From: Terrabacter sp. MAHUQ-38
Lineage (GTDB): Bacteria; Actinomycetota; Actinomycetes; Actinomycetales; Dermatophilaceae
Assembly (NCBI RefSeq): GCF_014518425.1
Contig: NZ_JACVCU010000003.1
Coordinates: 846,523-910,522 of the forward strand
DNA: 64,000 nucleotides
Direction of reading: 5' to 3'
In this document: in pieces, positions 16,587-24,497 of the stretch
Layout of the letters: each line of letters starts with the position of its first letter
How positions within the stretch are numbered: position 1 is the stretch's first letter
Notes under the pieces: generated by a model
What the model was told of the DNA's origin: nothing
Seen by the model: only the letters and a program-made list of their open reading frames with translations
Databases searched by the model: none
Program-made: the position numbers and the translations under genes

Positions 16587-18164
16587 GTGACTGAGACCTC
16601 GGCCCAGGGCACGGCGAAGAAGAGCCAGATCGACGAGATCCGCGCCGGCTACGCCTTCGACGGGGGCGTGCTCAAGCTCGGTGCGGCCGTCGTGGACGGG
16701 CAGGCCCACGCCGACGCGCCGGTCCAGATCCCGCTCAGCGTGCTCAACCGCCACGGCCTCGTCGCGGGCGCGACCGGCACCGGCAAGACGAAGACGCTCC
16801 AGCTCATGGCCGAGCAGCTCTCCGAGCAGGGTGTGCCGGTGTTCCTCGCCGACCTGAAGGGTGACCTCTCCGGTCTCGCGAGCCCCGGCGAGGGCGGCTC
16901 CAGGATCACCGAGCGCGCGACGGACGTCGGTATGCCGTGGACGGCGACGGCATACCCGACGGAGTTCTACACCCTGGGCGGCAAGGGCAAGGGCATCGCC
17001 ATCCGGGCCACGATCACCGGCTTCGGGCCGACCCTGCTCAGCAAGGTCCTCGGGCTCAACGACACCCAGGAGAGCAGCCTCGGGCTGATCTTCCACTACG
17101 CGGACAAGAACGGCCTCGCCCTGCTCGACCTCAAGGACCTGCGCGCCGTCATCAGCCACCTCACGTCCGACGAGGGCAAGGCCGACCTCAAGTCGCTCGG
17201 TGGCCTGTCGAGCGCAACGGCGGGCGTCATCCTGCGGGACCTCATCGCCTTCGAGGACCAGGGTGCGGGCGCGTTCTTCGGCGAGCCGGAGTTCGAGACG
17301 AGCGACCTGCTGCGCACCGCGGCCGACGGCAAGGGGATCATCTCCTGCCTCGAGCTGCCACTGGTGCAGGACCGGCCGCAGCTCTTCTCGACGTTCCTCA
17401 TGTGGCTGCTCGCCGACCTCTTCCACGACCTGCCGGAGGAGGGCGACGTCGACAAGCCGAAGCTCGTCTTCTTCTTCGACGAGGCACATCTGCTCTTCAA
17501 CGACGCGAGCAAGGCCTTCCTCGACGCGATCGAGCAGACGGTGCGCCTCATCCGTTCGAAGGGCATCGGCGTCTTCTTCGTGACCCAGTCGCCCAAGGAC
17601 GTGCCGTCCGGCGTGCTCGCACAGCTCGGCAACCGTGTCCAGCACGCGCTGCGCGCCTTCACGCCCGACGACGCCAAGGCGCTCAAGCAGGCCATCGCGA
17701 CCTACCCGCACACGGCGTACGACATGGAGAAGCTCCTCACGAGCCTCGGCATCGGCGAGGCCGTCGTCACCGTGCTGTCCGACCGGGGCGTCCCCACGCC
17801 GGTCGCGTGGACGCGGATGAAGGCGCCCAACTCCCTCATGGACCCGTCACCGGCGGCCACGATGGACGCCGTCATCGGCGCCTCGTCGCTCAGGGCGAAG
17901 TATGCCGACGTCCTCGACCGCGAGTCCGCCTACGAGCTGCTCGCCGAGCGGCTCGAGGCCGCGCCCGCTCACGAGCAGCCCGCCGCGCCGGCACCCGGTC
18001 CCGCCCGGTCCTCCGCCCCGAAGCAGCAGCGTGCACCCAAGGAGGAGCCGAGCCTGATCGAGCAGGTCACCGGCAGCTCGGCGTTCAGGTCGATGCTCCG
18101 CTCGGCCGGCACCGTCATCGGGCGCGAGATCACCCGGAGCATCTTCGGCACCCGTCGCCGCTGA
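16587..18164 (+). CDS. HerA-like DUF853 ATPase
   Basis: A 525-residue cytoplasmic P-loop protein of the DUF853/HerA-C family. Walker A is VAGATGTGKTKTLQLM (about residues 60-75), next to PVFLADLKGDLSGLA. Walker B is LVFFFDEAHLLF (about 290-301), with sensor-like GVFFVTQSPKDVPSGVLAQLGNRVQHALRAFTP. The last 60 residues are Pro/Ala-rich linker and a basic tail. GTG 16587 is chosen because TAGAGT lies seven bases upstream (leaderless). The family is related to DNA-translocating HerA, but its cellular role is unsettled. Its stop codon directly abuts that of the convergent regulator. Confidence 0.88.
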   Translation: MTETSAQGTAKKSQIDEIRAGYAFDGGVLKLGAAVVDGQAHADAPVQIPLSVLNRHGLVAGATGTGKTKTLQLMAEQLSEQGVPVFLADLKGDLSGLASPGEGGSRITERATDVGMPWTATAYPTEFYTLGGKGKGIAIRATITGFGPTLLSKVLGLNDTQESSLGLIFHYADKNGLALLDLKDLRAVISHLTSDEGKADLKSLGGLSSATAGVILRDLIAFEDQGAGAFFGEPEFETSDLLRTAADGKGIISCLELPLVQDRPQLFSTFLMWLLADLFHDLPEEGDVDKPKLVFFFDEAHLLFNDASKAFLDAIEQTVRLIRSKGIGVFFVTQSPKDVPSGVLAQLGNRVQHALRAFTPDDAKALKQAIATYPHTAYDMEKLLTSLGIGEAVVTVLSDRGVPTPVAWTRMKAPNSLMDPSPAATMDAVIGASSLRAKYADVLDRESAYELLAERLEAAPAHEQPAAPAPGPARSSAPKQQRAPKEEPSLIEQVTGSSAFRSMLRSAGTVIGREITRSIFGTRRR

Positions 18165-19016
18165 CTACGCGTCGACCTCCACGTCGTCGAACTCCACGTC
18201 GTCGAGGTCGCCGTCCGCGTCGGCGAAGTAGCTGATGATGCGGATGTCGGGGTCGTCGAGGACCTGGAGCACGAGCTGCCGGAGCTTGATGACCTGGCCG
18301 GTGTCGAGACGAATCCGCTTGGTACGCCCCCGAGTCGGATCACTGTCGTGCCGCTCCCACCACTCGACCGTGTCGGGGTTGGACTTGAAGATCTCGTCGA
18401 GGAGGCGCTTGAACGACGGGTCGTCCGGGTGCCGGGCGTACGCCTCACGGAAGAGCGCGAGCTGGTCGGCGGCCTCCTGCTCCCAGTCGACGAAGAGGCT
18501 GCGGGCCGCCGGGTCGCAGCAGTAGAACCACAGCAGGTTGCGCTCGCGCTTGCTCCGCTTGCTCTCCCAGTCGGTGAAGAGCTGGCACGCCGTGTGGTTG
18601 GCGCCGAGGACGTCCCACCGGGCGCCGACGACGTAGGCCGGGTTGGGGTCGATCGAGTCGAGCAGCTCCTCGAGCTCGTCGCTCAGCAGCTCCGGCTCGG
18701 CGGTCCGCCGCGGCGTCGTCCCCGTCGCGAGGGCGTGGAGATGGGCGCGGCCGTCCGCGTTGAGCCTGAGCGCTCGCGCCAGGCCGTCGATGACGCCCTG
18801 GCTCGGGCGCAGGTCACGCCCCCGTTCGATGATGTCGTAGTAGGCGACGGAGATGTTCGCCAGCTCGGCCACCTCGGTGCGGCTCAGGCCCACCCGACGG
18901 CGACCCTTGGCGCGTCTGATGCCGACATCCTCGGGCGCGAGCTCCTTGCGCCGGGCGCGCAGGAACTCGCCGAGGGGCGAGGGGGTTCGCACGCTCAGCG
19001 GCACGTCCGTCGTCAT
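18165..19016 (-). CDS. XRE-family regulator with MmyB-like ligand domain
   Basis: A 283-residue regulator. The N-terminal helix-turn-helix (GLSRTEVAELANISVAYYDIIERGRDLRPSQGVIDGLARAL) is followed by the MmyB-type sensor half. Landmarks of that half are NPAYVVGARWDVLGANHTACQLFTDW, NLLWFYCCDPAARSLFVDWE and EWWERHD. The C terminus is a run of acidic residues (DADGDLDDVEFDDVEVDA). ATG 19016 is preferred; an in-frame ATG lies three codons upstream. MmyB regulators are thought to bind lipid-like or antibiotic ligands and often control adjacent oxidoreductases, but none lies beside it here. Confidence 0.87.
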   Translation of the reverse strand: MTTDVPLSVRTPSPLGEFLRARRKELAPEDVGIRRAKGRRRVGLSRTEVAELANISVAYYDIIERGRDLRPSQGVIDGLARALRLNADGRAHLHALATGTTPRRTAEPELLSDELEELLDSIDPNPAYVVGARWDVLGANHTACQLFTDWESKRSKRERNLLWFYCCDPAARSLFVDWEQEAADQLALFREAYARHPDDPSFKRLLDEIFKSNPDTVEWWERHDSDPTRGRTKRIRLDTGQVIKLRQLVLQVLDDPDIRIISYFADADGDLDDVEFDDVEVDA

Positions 19017-19148
19017 GTCGCACATCCTGCCAGCGGCCGGCCTGCCGGACGCCGTATGCCGTGCTGCATCCTCATGTGGGCGCCGAACGCGACGTCATGG
19101 TGGCGGCGTCGGCCGTCCGGGCGGGGAGGCGACGGACGCAACCGCCTG

Positions 19149-20096
19149 TCACGACCCGGCATACGTCCGGGCCAGCTCGGCCCCGATGCGGGCGAGCTCA
19201 CCGCGGACCTCCGGTGGGTCGAGCGCCTCGACGAGGGCACCCCAGCCGGCGAGGGTGCGGGCGATGTCGCGCGGGGTCGGCGCTCCGACGCGGACCCGGG
19301 AGCGGCCGTCGGGCTGCGCGTCGAGGACCTCGAAGTGCCGGCCGAACTGGTCGTTGAGCACCGGCGCGAAGCGGGTCTCGATGACGACCGTCGCCCAGGT
19401 CGCCGACCGCCGCAGCTCCATCTCGCCGACGATCTCGCGCCACGCTGCGTCGAGGACGAAGTCCGCGGGCCGCTCGGCCGGCTCGTCCGTCACCTCGGCG
19501 GCGACGACGCGGTCGACCCGGAAGGTGCGCCGCCCGTGGCCGGTGCCGGCGACGAAGTACCAGAGCTCGTCCTTGTCGACGAGCCCCCATGGGTCGACCA
19601 GCCGCTCGGTCGGCCCCTCGCCGCGTCTCGCGTAGGTGAGGCGCACCCGTCGTTTCGCCACGACGGCCGCCTGGAGCCGGTCGACGAGCTCGGGCCGCGT
19701 GCGTACGCGGTCGCCCCAGCGGGTCGGGTCGATGACCGTCGAGCTCGCTGCCGCCTCGGCGCGGTCGCGGAAGGTCTGTGGCAGGGCGCGGACCAGCTTG
19801 CGCAGGGCCGCCTTGGCCTCGGGTGACACGGCCGCCGCCGGACCGACGAGCGTGAAGAGCGCCTGCGCCTCCGGACCGGACAGGCCGGTGAGGTCGGTGC
19901 GTGCGCCGCCGACCAGGGCCCATCCTCCGCCGCGGCCGGCCTGCGGGTAGACGGGGATGCCGGCCGCGGAGAGCGCTTCGAGGTCACGCCGCGCGGTCAC
20001 GACGGACACCTCGAGCTCCTCGGCGAGCGCGGCAGCGGTCATCCGACCGTGACGCTGGAGCAGGAGAAGGGCGGAGACGAGGCGGTCGGCGCGCAT
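19149..20096 (-). CDS. WYL-domain (YafY-type) transcriptional regulator
   Basis: A 315-residue regulator with an N-terminal DeoR-like winged helix (RADRLVSALLLLQRHGRMTAAALAEELEVSVVTARRDLEAL). A WYL domain follows (WGLVDKDELWYFVAGTGHGRRTFRVDRV, about residues 165-192), with a WCX-like C terminus. It is divergent from a VOC-family gene, with a perfect inverted repeat in the gap. That is the usual layout for these regulators controlling a small neighbour. The ligand is unknown. Confidence 0.88.
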   Translation of the reverse strand: MRADRLVSALLLLQRHGRMTAAALAEELEVSVVTARRDLEALSAAGIPVYPQAGRGGGWALVGGARTDLTGLSGPEAQALFTLVGPAAAVSPEAKAALRKLVRALPQTFRDRAEAAASSTVIDPTRWGDRVRTRPELVDRLQAAVVAKRRVRLTYARRGEGPTERLVDPWGLVDKDELWYFVAGTGHGRRTFRVDRVVAAEVTDEPAERPADFVLDAAWREIVGEMELRRSATWATVVIETRFAPVLNDQFGRHFEVLDAQPDGRSRVRVGAPTPRDIARTLAGWGALVEALDPPEVRGELARIGAELARTYAGS

Positions 20097-20113
20097 GGTT
20101 CGAGTGTGCCGGA

Positions 20114-20140
20114 CAAAGTGATCAGAAGGTGATCACTTTG
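20114..20140. promoter_or_regulatory. Inverted repeat, likely WYL-regulator operator
   Basis: CAAAGTGATC (20114-20123) and GATCACTTTG (20131-20140) are exact complements with a seven-base spacer. They are the only AT-rich palindrome between the WYL regulator (start 20096) and the divergent VOC gene (start 20205). Position and symmetry fit an operator for a dimeric winged-helix protein. Confidence 0.7.
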
Positions 20141-20204
20141 CGGGGAAGCATGGGCATGTCACCAGAACCAGGGCGGACGACCGCCCGCCATGAAAGGACC
20201 AGCC

Positions 20205-20615
20205 ATGCTGCGAGGCCTCACGACCGTCAACGTCTTCGCCCACGACGTCGCCGCGGCCGTCGAGTGGTACACCGAGGTGCTCGGCACCGCGCCCTACTTC
20301 GTTCGCGAGGTCGGCGGGCACCTGGCATACGCCGAGTTCCGCGTCGGCGACTACCAGCACGAGCTCGGCATCGTCGACGCGCGCTTCGCCGTCGCCCGGA
20401 CGCCGGGCGCGAACGGCCCCGTCACGTACTGGCACGTCGACGACGTCGCCGCTGCCCACGACCGGCTCGTCACCCTCGGCGCCACCCCGCACGAGGGCGT
20501 GATCGAGCGGGGGCCCGGCTACGTGACGGCATCCGTCGTCGACCCCTTCGGCAACCTGATCGGCGTCATGGTCAACCAGCACTACCTCGACGTGCTCGCT
20601 GCTCGCTCGGCCTGA
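20205..20615 (+). CDS. VOC-family (glyoxalase-like) protein
   Basis: A 136-residue single VOC domain. TVNVFAHDVAAAVEWYTEVLGTAP opens the first beta-alpha-beta unit, and GPVTYWHVDDVAAAHDRLVTLGATPHEG the second. It ends ASVVDPFGNLIGVMVN. Such proteins bind a metal and serve as lyases, isomerases or resistance proteins; the exact reaction cannot be read here. ATG 20205 is chosen for the AAAGGA six bases upstream; ATG 20190 is in frame but poorly placed. Its last 34 bases overlap the convergent ArsR-type gene. Confidence 0.85.
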   Translation: MLRGLTTVNVFAHDVAAAVEWYTEVLGTAPYFVREVGGHLAYAEFRVGDYQHELGIVDARFAVARTPGANGPVTYWHVDDVAAAHDRLVTLGATPHEGVIERGPGYVTASVVDPFGNLIGVMVNQHYLDVLAARSA

Positions 20616-21598
20616 ACGCCGGGCGTGTGCGAGCCGGCGGCCCGCACCTGCCCCACGAGCAGGTCGCCGAGCTCGGTGCGCCGGTACAGCACGCACTTGC
20701 CCGACCGGCCGGCCTCGACGAGGCCACACGCGTGCAGGGCGTGCAGCTGCTGGTTCACGGCCGACGACGTCTTGCCCAGCGACGCCGCCAGCTCGGCGGT
20801 GGTCGTGGGCGTCTCCAGCAGACCGAGCAGCCGGGCCCGTGCGGGCCCGAGCAAGGTGAGGACATGGGCGCCGGCCGCGGCCTGCGAGGCCGGGGAGAGC
20901 CCTTGCCCGCGAGCGGGGTAGATGACCATCGGGGCGCTCGCCGGGTCCGTGGGGTACGACGCGCCGAGCGTGAAGAAGGACGGCACGAGCACGAGGTCAC
21001 GCCCCGCCAGGGCAGCGTGGTACGACGGCCCTGCCCGGCTCACCGCGTGCAACCGGTCGCCGTCGACCCGGACGTGCGGGGCGAGCGTCGCCAGGCCCGC
21101 CACGAGCCCGTGGTCGACCGTCTGCGTGGCCCGGAAGCGGATGTCCGCCGCGAGGATGGACCGGTACTCCGCCCAGAACCGCGCGAAGGAGTGCGTCCAG
21201 TACCGCTCGAGCGCCTCGACCAGCCGCGAGCGGACCGACCACGACGGGCCCCGCAGCGCCTGTGGCGGATGGCTGTCCCACATCGCGTCGAGCCCGTGCA
21301 TGACCGACGCAGCGGGCAGCCGGACGACGCCGGAGAGCTCGTCGTGGATCCGCGGCTGCGGCGACTCGGGCCTCGGGGTCAGGAAGTCGGGCGTCGTGAA
21401 GTCGTCGGTGACGAGGGCCGCGAGCACGTCGACGTGCCCCGTGCCCGCGCCCGGCAGGGCGGCGTGCGCGCGTGCGAGAGGATGGCGGTAGGCCGTCGGA
21501 GCCCGCAAGGCTCGAAGTGACAGGCACATCTCGGTCAGAGGTGACACGCCGAAGCGCAGCCGGGATAGGTCTTCGGGCACGATCTCGTAGGTCAGCAT
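20582..21598 (-). CDS. ArsR-type winged-helix regulator with large N-terminal domain (DUF5937-like)
   Basis: A 338-residue protein. About 240 N-terminal residues form a domain of unclear function (starting MLTYEIVPEDLSRLRFGVSPLTEM), typical of DUF5937 regulators in actinobacteria. An ArsR-like winged helix follows (LTLLGPARARLLGLLETPTTTAELAASLGKTSSAVNQQLHALHACGLV, then LYRRTELGDLLV). ATG 21598 is chosen over a codon 81 bases upstream because the family starts there and a G-rich site precedes it. The 3' end overlaps the VOC gene tail to tail by 34 bp. No metal-binding Cys box was seen. Confidence 0.82.
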   Translation of the reverse strand: MLTYEIVPEDLSRLRFGVSPLTEMCLSLRALRAPTAYRHPLARAHAALPGAGTGHVDVLAALVTDDFTTPDFLTPRPESPQPRIHDELSGVVRLPAASVMHGLDAMWDSHPPQALRGPSWSVRSRLVEALERYWTHSFARFWAEYRSILAADIRFRATQTVDHGLVAGLATLAPHVRVDGDRLHAVSRAGPSYHAALAGRDLVLVPSFFTLGASYPTDPASAPMVIYPARGQGLSPASQAAAGAHVLTLLGPARARLLGLLETPTTTAELAASLGKTSSAVNQQLHALHACGLVEAGRSGKCVLYRRTELGDLLVGQVRAAGSHTPGVQAERAASTSR

Positions 21599-21681
21599 CC
21601 CCGTCCCCTCACAGGATCGACACCGTCTGACGAGCAGACTCGCACGAGCGGAGCCTGCGCGCTCGGCGAGCGGGCACACGT

Positions 21682-21733
21682 CCGCCCACGGAGCGCAGGA
21701 GCCCGGCTCGGGTCACCTGCGCTCCGTGGGCGG
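21682..21733 (-). terminator. 18-bp hairpin terminator after the C39 peptidase pair
   Basis: CCGCCCACGGAGCGCAGG (21682-21699) and CCTGCGCTCCGTGGGCGG (21716-21733) are perfect complements around a 16-base loop that can form a small inner stem. It lies 30 bp past the stop of the leftward peptidase gene and before the next leftward gene. There is no clear U tract. Confidence 0.7.
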
Positions 21734-21762
21734 CCGTGGCGTACGGACCGCTCGCCGTCACG

Positions 21763-22590
21763 TCACCACATGTAGCCACCCGGGGTGCCGCTGACGAGGT
21801 ACGCGAGGTCTGCCTTCGTGATCCAGTACTGGGCCGGAGTCCCGAGGTAGTACGCCCCGGGGTCTGAGATCCGCACGGTGCCGTAGTTCGTGTCGTAGCC
21901 GTCCACGACGAAGAAGTGCTTGACGAACGAGGTGTTGTGGCCGAAGGGGTACGCGCCCGCCGGCGCCCAGACGTTGGCGACGACGGCGAAGCCGCCGTCC
22001 ACGTCCTCTGCGACGCGGTTGAAGATGAGGTTGTTCTCCCAGGCGTTGCCACCCTCGCCGGAGAGGTAGGCGGCTTCGTACGGTGCCCCCGAGTGCCGCC
22101 GCAGCGACTGGAGGACGGCGCTCGCCGACGTCCCGTAGGTGGGGCTCGTCCCCTGCTCGGACGCCAGCGCCCAGACGCCCGGCGAGGCGTTGCGGAGCGC
22201 GAGAGCCATGTGCGTGGCCGTGGGCCCGCAGGTGTACGAGTTGGGTTGGGCGGTGTACCGGGTCGGCAGGACCCACTCACCGGCGCGGAGCGAGGTGGTG
22301 CTGTTCGGCGCGGAGAGCGTCTTGGCGCCGCGGTGCGTCGCGCGGTACTGCGCATCGGGGATGGCGGTGATCCGGTGCCCGGGCGCGGCCTTGTCCGTCG
22401 TGGACGTCGAGCGGCTCCCGTCGGCCTGGACGACGGAGCGCTGGCCGGCATTCGGCGCGGTGGCGCGCTGCGGGACGGCCTGCAGCTGGGTGGCGCGGTC
22501 GTGGGTGGTGGCGGAAGCCGACGGGATGCCGGTCACCGTGAGCCCGGCGATGGCCGCGGCGGTGATGGTCGTGAACAGACGTCGTCGCAT
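21763..22590 (-). CDS. Secreted C39-family-like peptidase (copy 1)
   Basis: A 275-residue exported protein. MRRRLFTTITAAAIAGLTVTGIPSASA is a signal peptide with a likely cut near residue 28. A Thr/Arg-rich linker of about 75 residues follows, then the papain-like peptidase_C39_2 domain. Catalytic Cys121 is in SYTCGPTATHMAL, His225 in VKHFFVVDGYD and Asp243 in VRISDPG. GAGGAG precedes ATG 22590. It is the downstream member of a tandem pair (gap 55 bp), and both copies end in GTPG-Y-x-W style. These are probably cysteine peptidases or amidases acting outside the cell, with unknown target. Confidence 0.85.
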   Translation of the reverse strand: MRRRLFTTITAAAIAGLTVTGIPSASATTHDRATQLQAVPQRATAPNAGQRSVVQADGSRSTSTTDKAAPGHRITAIPDAQYRATHRGAKTLSAPNSTTSLRAGEWVLPTRYTAQPNSYTCGPTATHMALALRNASPGVWALASEQGTSPTYGTSASAVLQSLRRHSGAPYEAAYLSGEGGNAWENNLIFNRVAEDVDGGFAVVANVWAPAGAYPFGHNTSFVKHFFVVDGYDTNYGTVRISDPGAYYLGTPAQYWITKADLAYLVSGTPGGYMW

Positions 22591-22645
22591 GGTGGTCTCC
22601 TCGTTGATGGTGTGGTGGGGATGGCGGCAGCAGGGCTGCCACAGG

Positions 22646-23548
22646 TCACCAGGCGTAGCCCGGCGTCCCGGCGATGAGGTACGCGAGCTGGTCGACGGTG
22701 ATCCAGAACCGTGACCGCCCACTGAAGTTGGCCGGGTCGGAGATGCGCACGGTCCCGTAGGTCGTGTCGTAGCCATCGACGACGAAGTAGTGCTCGAGCG
22801 GGTAGGCGACGTCGTGGTACGGGTACTCGTGCGCCGGTGCGTAGACGTAGGCGACGATCGCGTAGCCTCCGTCGACGTCCTCAATGACGTTGTCCCACAG
22901 GCGCTTGGTGTCGGCCGGGTCGACCGCACCTGCGTTCCAGGGGATCGTCGTCGTCTCGTACGGCGCACCGGTGTGGTTGCGCAGCGCCTGGGTCACGATG
23001 GGTGTCGGGCCGGTGCCCTCCGTCGTGGTCCCGAGCTCGTGGGCGAGCGCCCAGATGCCCGGGGAGGCGTTGTGCAGCGCCAGCGCCATGTGGACCGAGG
23101 TGGGGCCGCACGTGTAGCCGTTGGGCTGGGCGGTGTAGGGAGTCGCCAGGTAGTGCTCACCCGCTGCGGAGACGATCGCAGTCAGGCCCTCCCGGGCGCT
23201 GGCCCGCGGCGCGCGCGCGGCGTTCGTGCCGGCGACGACACCCGAGCGTTCGGTGGGCCCGGCGTAGGGAGCCTTCCGGATCGGGCTCATCCACCGCTGG
23301 GCCCCGGACAGCGACCGACCTTGTGTCGCAGGGGCGCTCAGCCCGTATGCCGTGTCGCGGCCCTGTGTCGACTGGGTCGACTGGGCGGCCTGCGCCGGTG
23401 CGGGGGCGACCAGGACGGTGACGAAAGCAGCCACGAGCGCCGCGAGGAGCGCCGCCATGAGCGCAGGGCGGGGGACGGCTCTTGTCTCGAGACGGTCTCG
23501 GACTCGGACGCCGTGACTGGTCACGGGGGTTGCTGGCGGCTGGTGCAT
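22646..23548 (-). CDS. Secreted C39-family-like peptidase (copy 2)
   Basis: A 300-residue paralogue of the next gene. A long basic N terminus and the hydrophobic ALMAALLAALVAAFVTVLVAPAPAQA form an unusually long signal region, cut near residue 55. A linker leads to the C39-like domain with Cys147 in GYTCGPTSVHMAL, His in LEHYFVVDGYD and Asp in VRISDPANF. ATG 23548 is chosen for GAGGAG four bases upstream; an in-frame codon 45 bases earlier lacks one. The peptidase domains of the two copies are far more alike than their linkers. Both are probably expressed as one unit. Confidence 0.85.
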   Translation of the reverse strand: MHQPPATPVTSHGVRVRDRLETRAVPRPALMAALLAALVAAFVTVLVAPAPAQAAQSTQSTQGRDTAYGLSAPATQGRSLSGAQRWMSPIRKAPYAGPTERSGVVAGTNAARAPRASAREGLTAIVSAAGEHYLATPYTAQPNGYTCGPTSVHMALALHNASPGIWALAHELGTTTEGTGPTPIVTQALRNHTGAPYETTTIPWNAGAVDPADTKRLWDNVIEDVDGGYAIVAYVYAPAHEYPYHDVAYPLEHYFVVDGYDTTYGTVRISDPANFSGRSRFWITVDQLAYLIAGTPGYAW

Positions 23549-23724
23549 CAGGCTCCTCGGCGCGGTCGGTGTTGCGTGTCCGCCGAAGTTCACTGCCTGG
23601 GCGCCGGCACCCTCAAACCATGAAGCCGATGCCTTGATCCACCGGCCCGTGTCGCGCCGCCCAGCGCGGCAGCGTCGAGCGCCGCGCGTGGAGAAGCCCG
23701 GCGGCGCGCGCTCGCGCGGTCCGG

Positions 23725-24123
23725 CTAGAGCTCGTCCACGGCTGCGTCGGGGGTGCTGCCGGAGGAGAGGATGCGGCGCAGGACGGCGGCGTGCTCCTGG
23801 AGGGCACCGGCCAGGTCGGGCGCCGGGTGCTCGGCGAACGCGTACTCGAGCTGTCGGGCCGGTGTGGTGGCGTCGGGCAGGCCGACCGTTCCCGCCGCTC
23901 CGGCGAGCCGGTGCGCGGCGCGCTCCGCAGCGTCGCGCTCCGCCTCGTCGAGGGCGTCGGCCGTCAGGTGCCTGACGGCCGCTTCGATGGTCTCGAGGTT
24001 CTCGGCGAAGGATGCTCGGGCCCTGTCGTAGATGGCCTGCAGCCGTTCCCGGGCGCTCGCCGCCCCGTCGGTCCTGACGGGCTCGCTGGAGCCGGCGTCG
24101 GGACGGGGGTCGGACGAGGTCAC
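23725..24123 (-). CDS. Hpt-domain phosphotransfer protein
   Basis: A 132-residue protein with a histidine phosphotransfer four-helix domain. The phospho-accepting His lies in RAAHRLAGAAGTVGLPDAT (about residue 70). A Ser/Ala-rich N terminus of about 25 residues precedes it. The GTG start at 24123 overlaps the receiver stop by four bases (GTGA, 24120-24123). It is the third gene of the kinase/receiver/Hpt operon and would carry phosphate between the hybrid kinase's receivers and the free receiver. Confidence 0.85.
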   Translation of the reverse strand: MTSSDPRPDAGSSEPVRTDGAASARERLQAIYDRARASFAENLETIEAAVRHLTADALDEAERDAAERAAHRLAGAAGTVGLPDATTPARQLEYAFAEHPAPDLAGALQEHAAVLRRILSSGSTPDAAVDEL

Positions 24124-24497
24124 GCGTCCCACCCGAGGATGTCGGCGACCTGGACGGACAGCCCGAACGGGTCGAACGGCTTGGCGAGGACGCCGGCCAC
24201 GCCGAGCCCCTCCCATCGTCGCCGCTCGGCGGGCTGCACCTTGGCCGTGAGCAGGACGACCGGCACGTGCCGCGTGCGGTCGTCGGCCTGCAGCTTTGCG
24301 AACGTCGTGGGCCCGTCCATGAGGGGCATCATCACGTCGAGGATGATGGCGTCGGGCGGGTCGGCCGTCGCGAGGGCCAACGCTTCGGCGCCGCTGGAGG
24401 CGGCCGCCACCGTCCACCCGGCGACCATCTCGAGGCTGGCCTGGACGACCTCGCGGATGGCGTCGTCGTCGTCCACGACCAGCACCCGCCGGCTCAC
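24120..24497 (-). CDS. Single-domain response regulator
   Basis: A 125-residue free receiver without an output domain. Acidic pocket VVDDDDA, phospho-acceptor Asp in AIILDVMMPLMDG (about residue 54), Thr in VVLLTAK and Lys in VLAKPFDPF are all present. It overlaps the hybrid kinase stop by four bases (ATGA, 24494-24497) and the Hpt gene by four bases. It is probably a diffusible phospho-carrier or CheY-like effector in this phosphorelay. Confidence 0.9.
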   Translation of the reverse strand: MSRRVLVVDDDDAIREVVQASLEMVAGWTVAAASSGAEALALATADPPDAIILDVMMPLMDGPTTFAKLQADDRTRHVPVVLLTAKVQPAERRRWEGLGVAGVLAKPFDPFGLSVQVADILGWDA

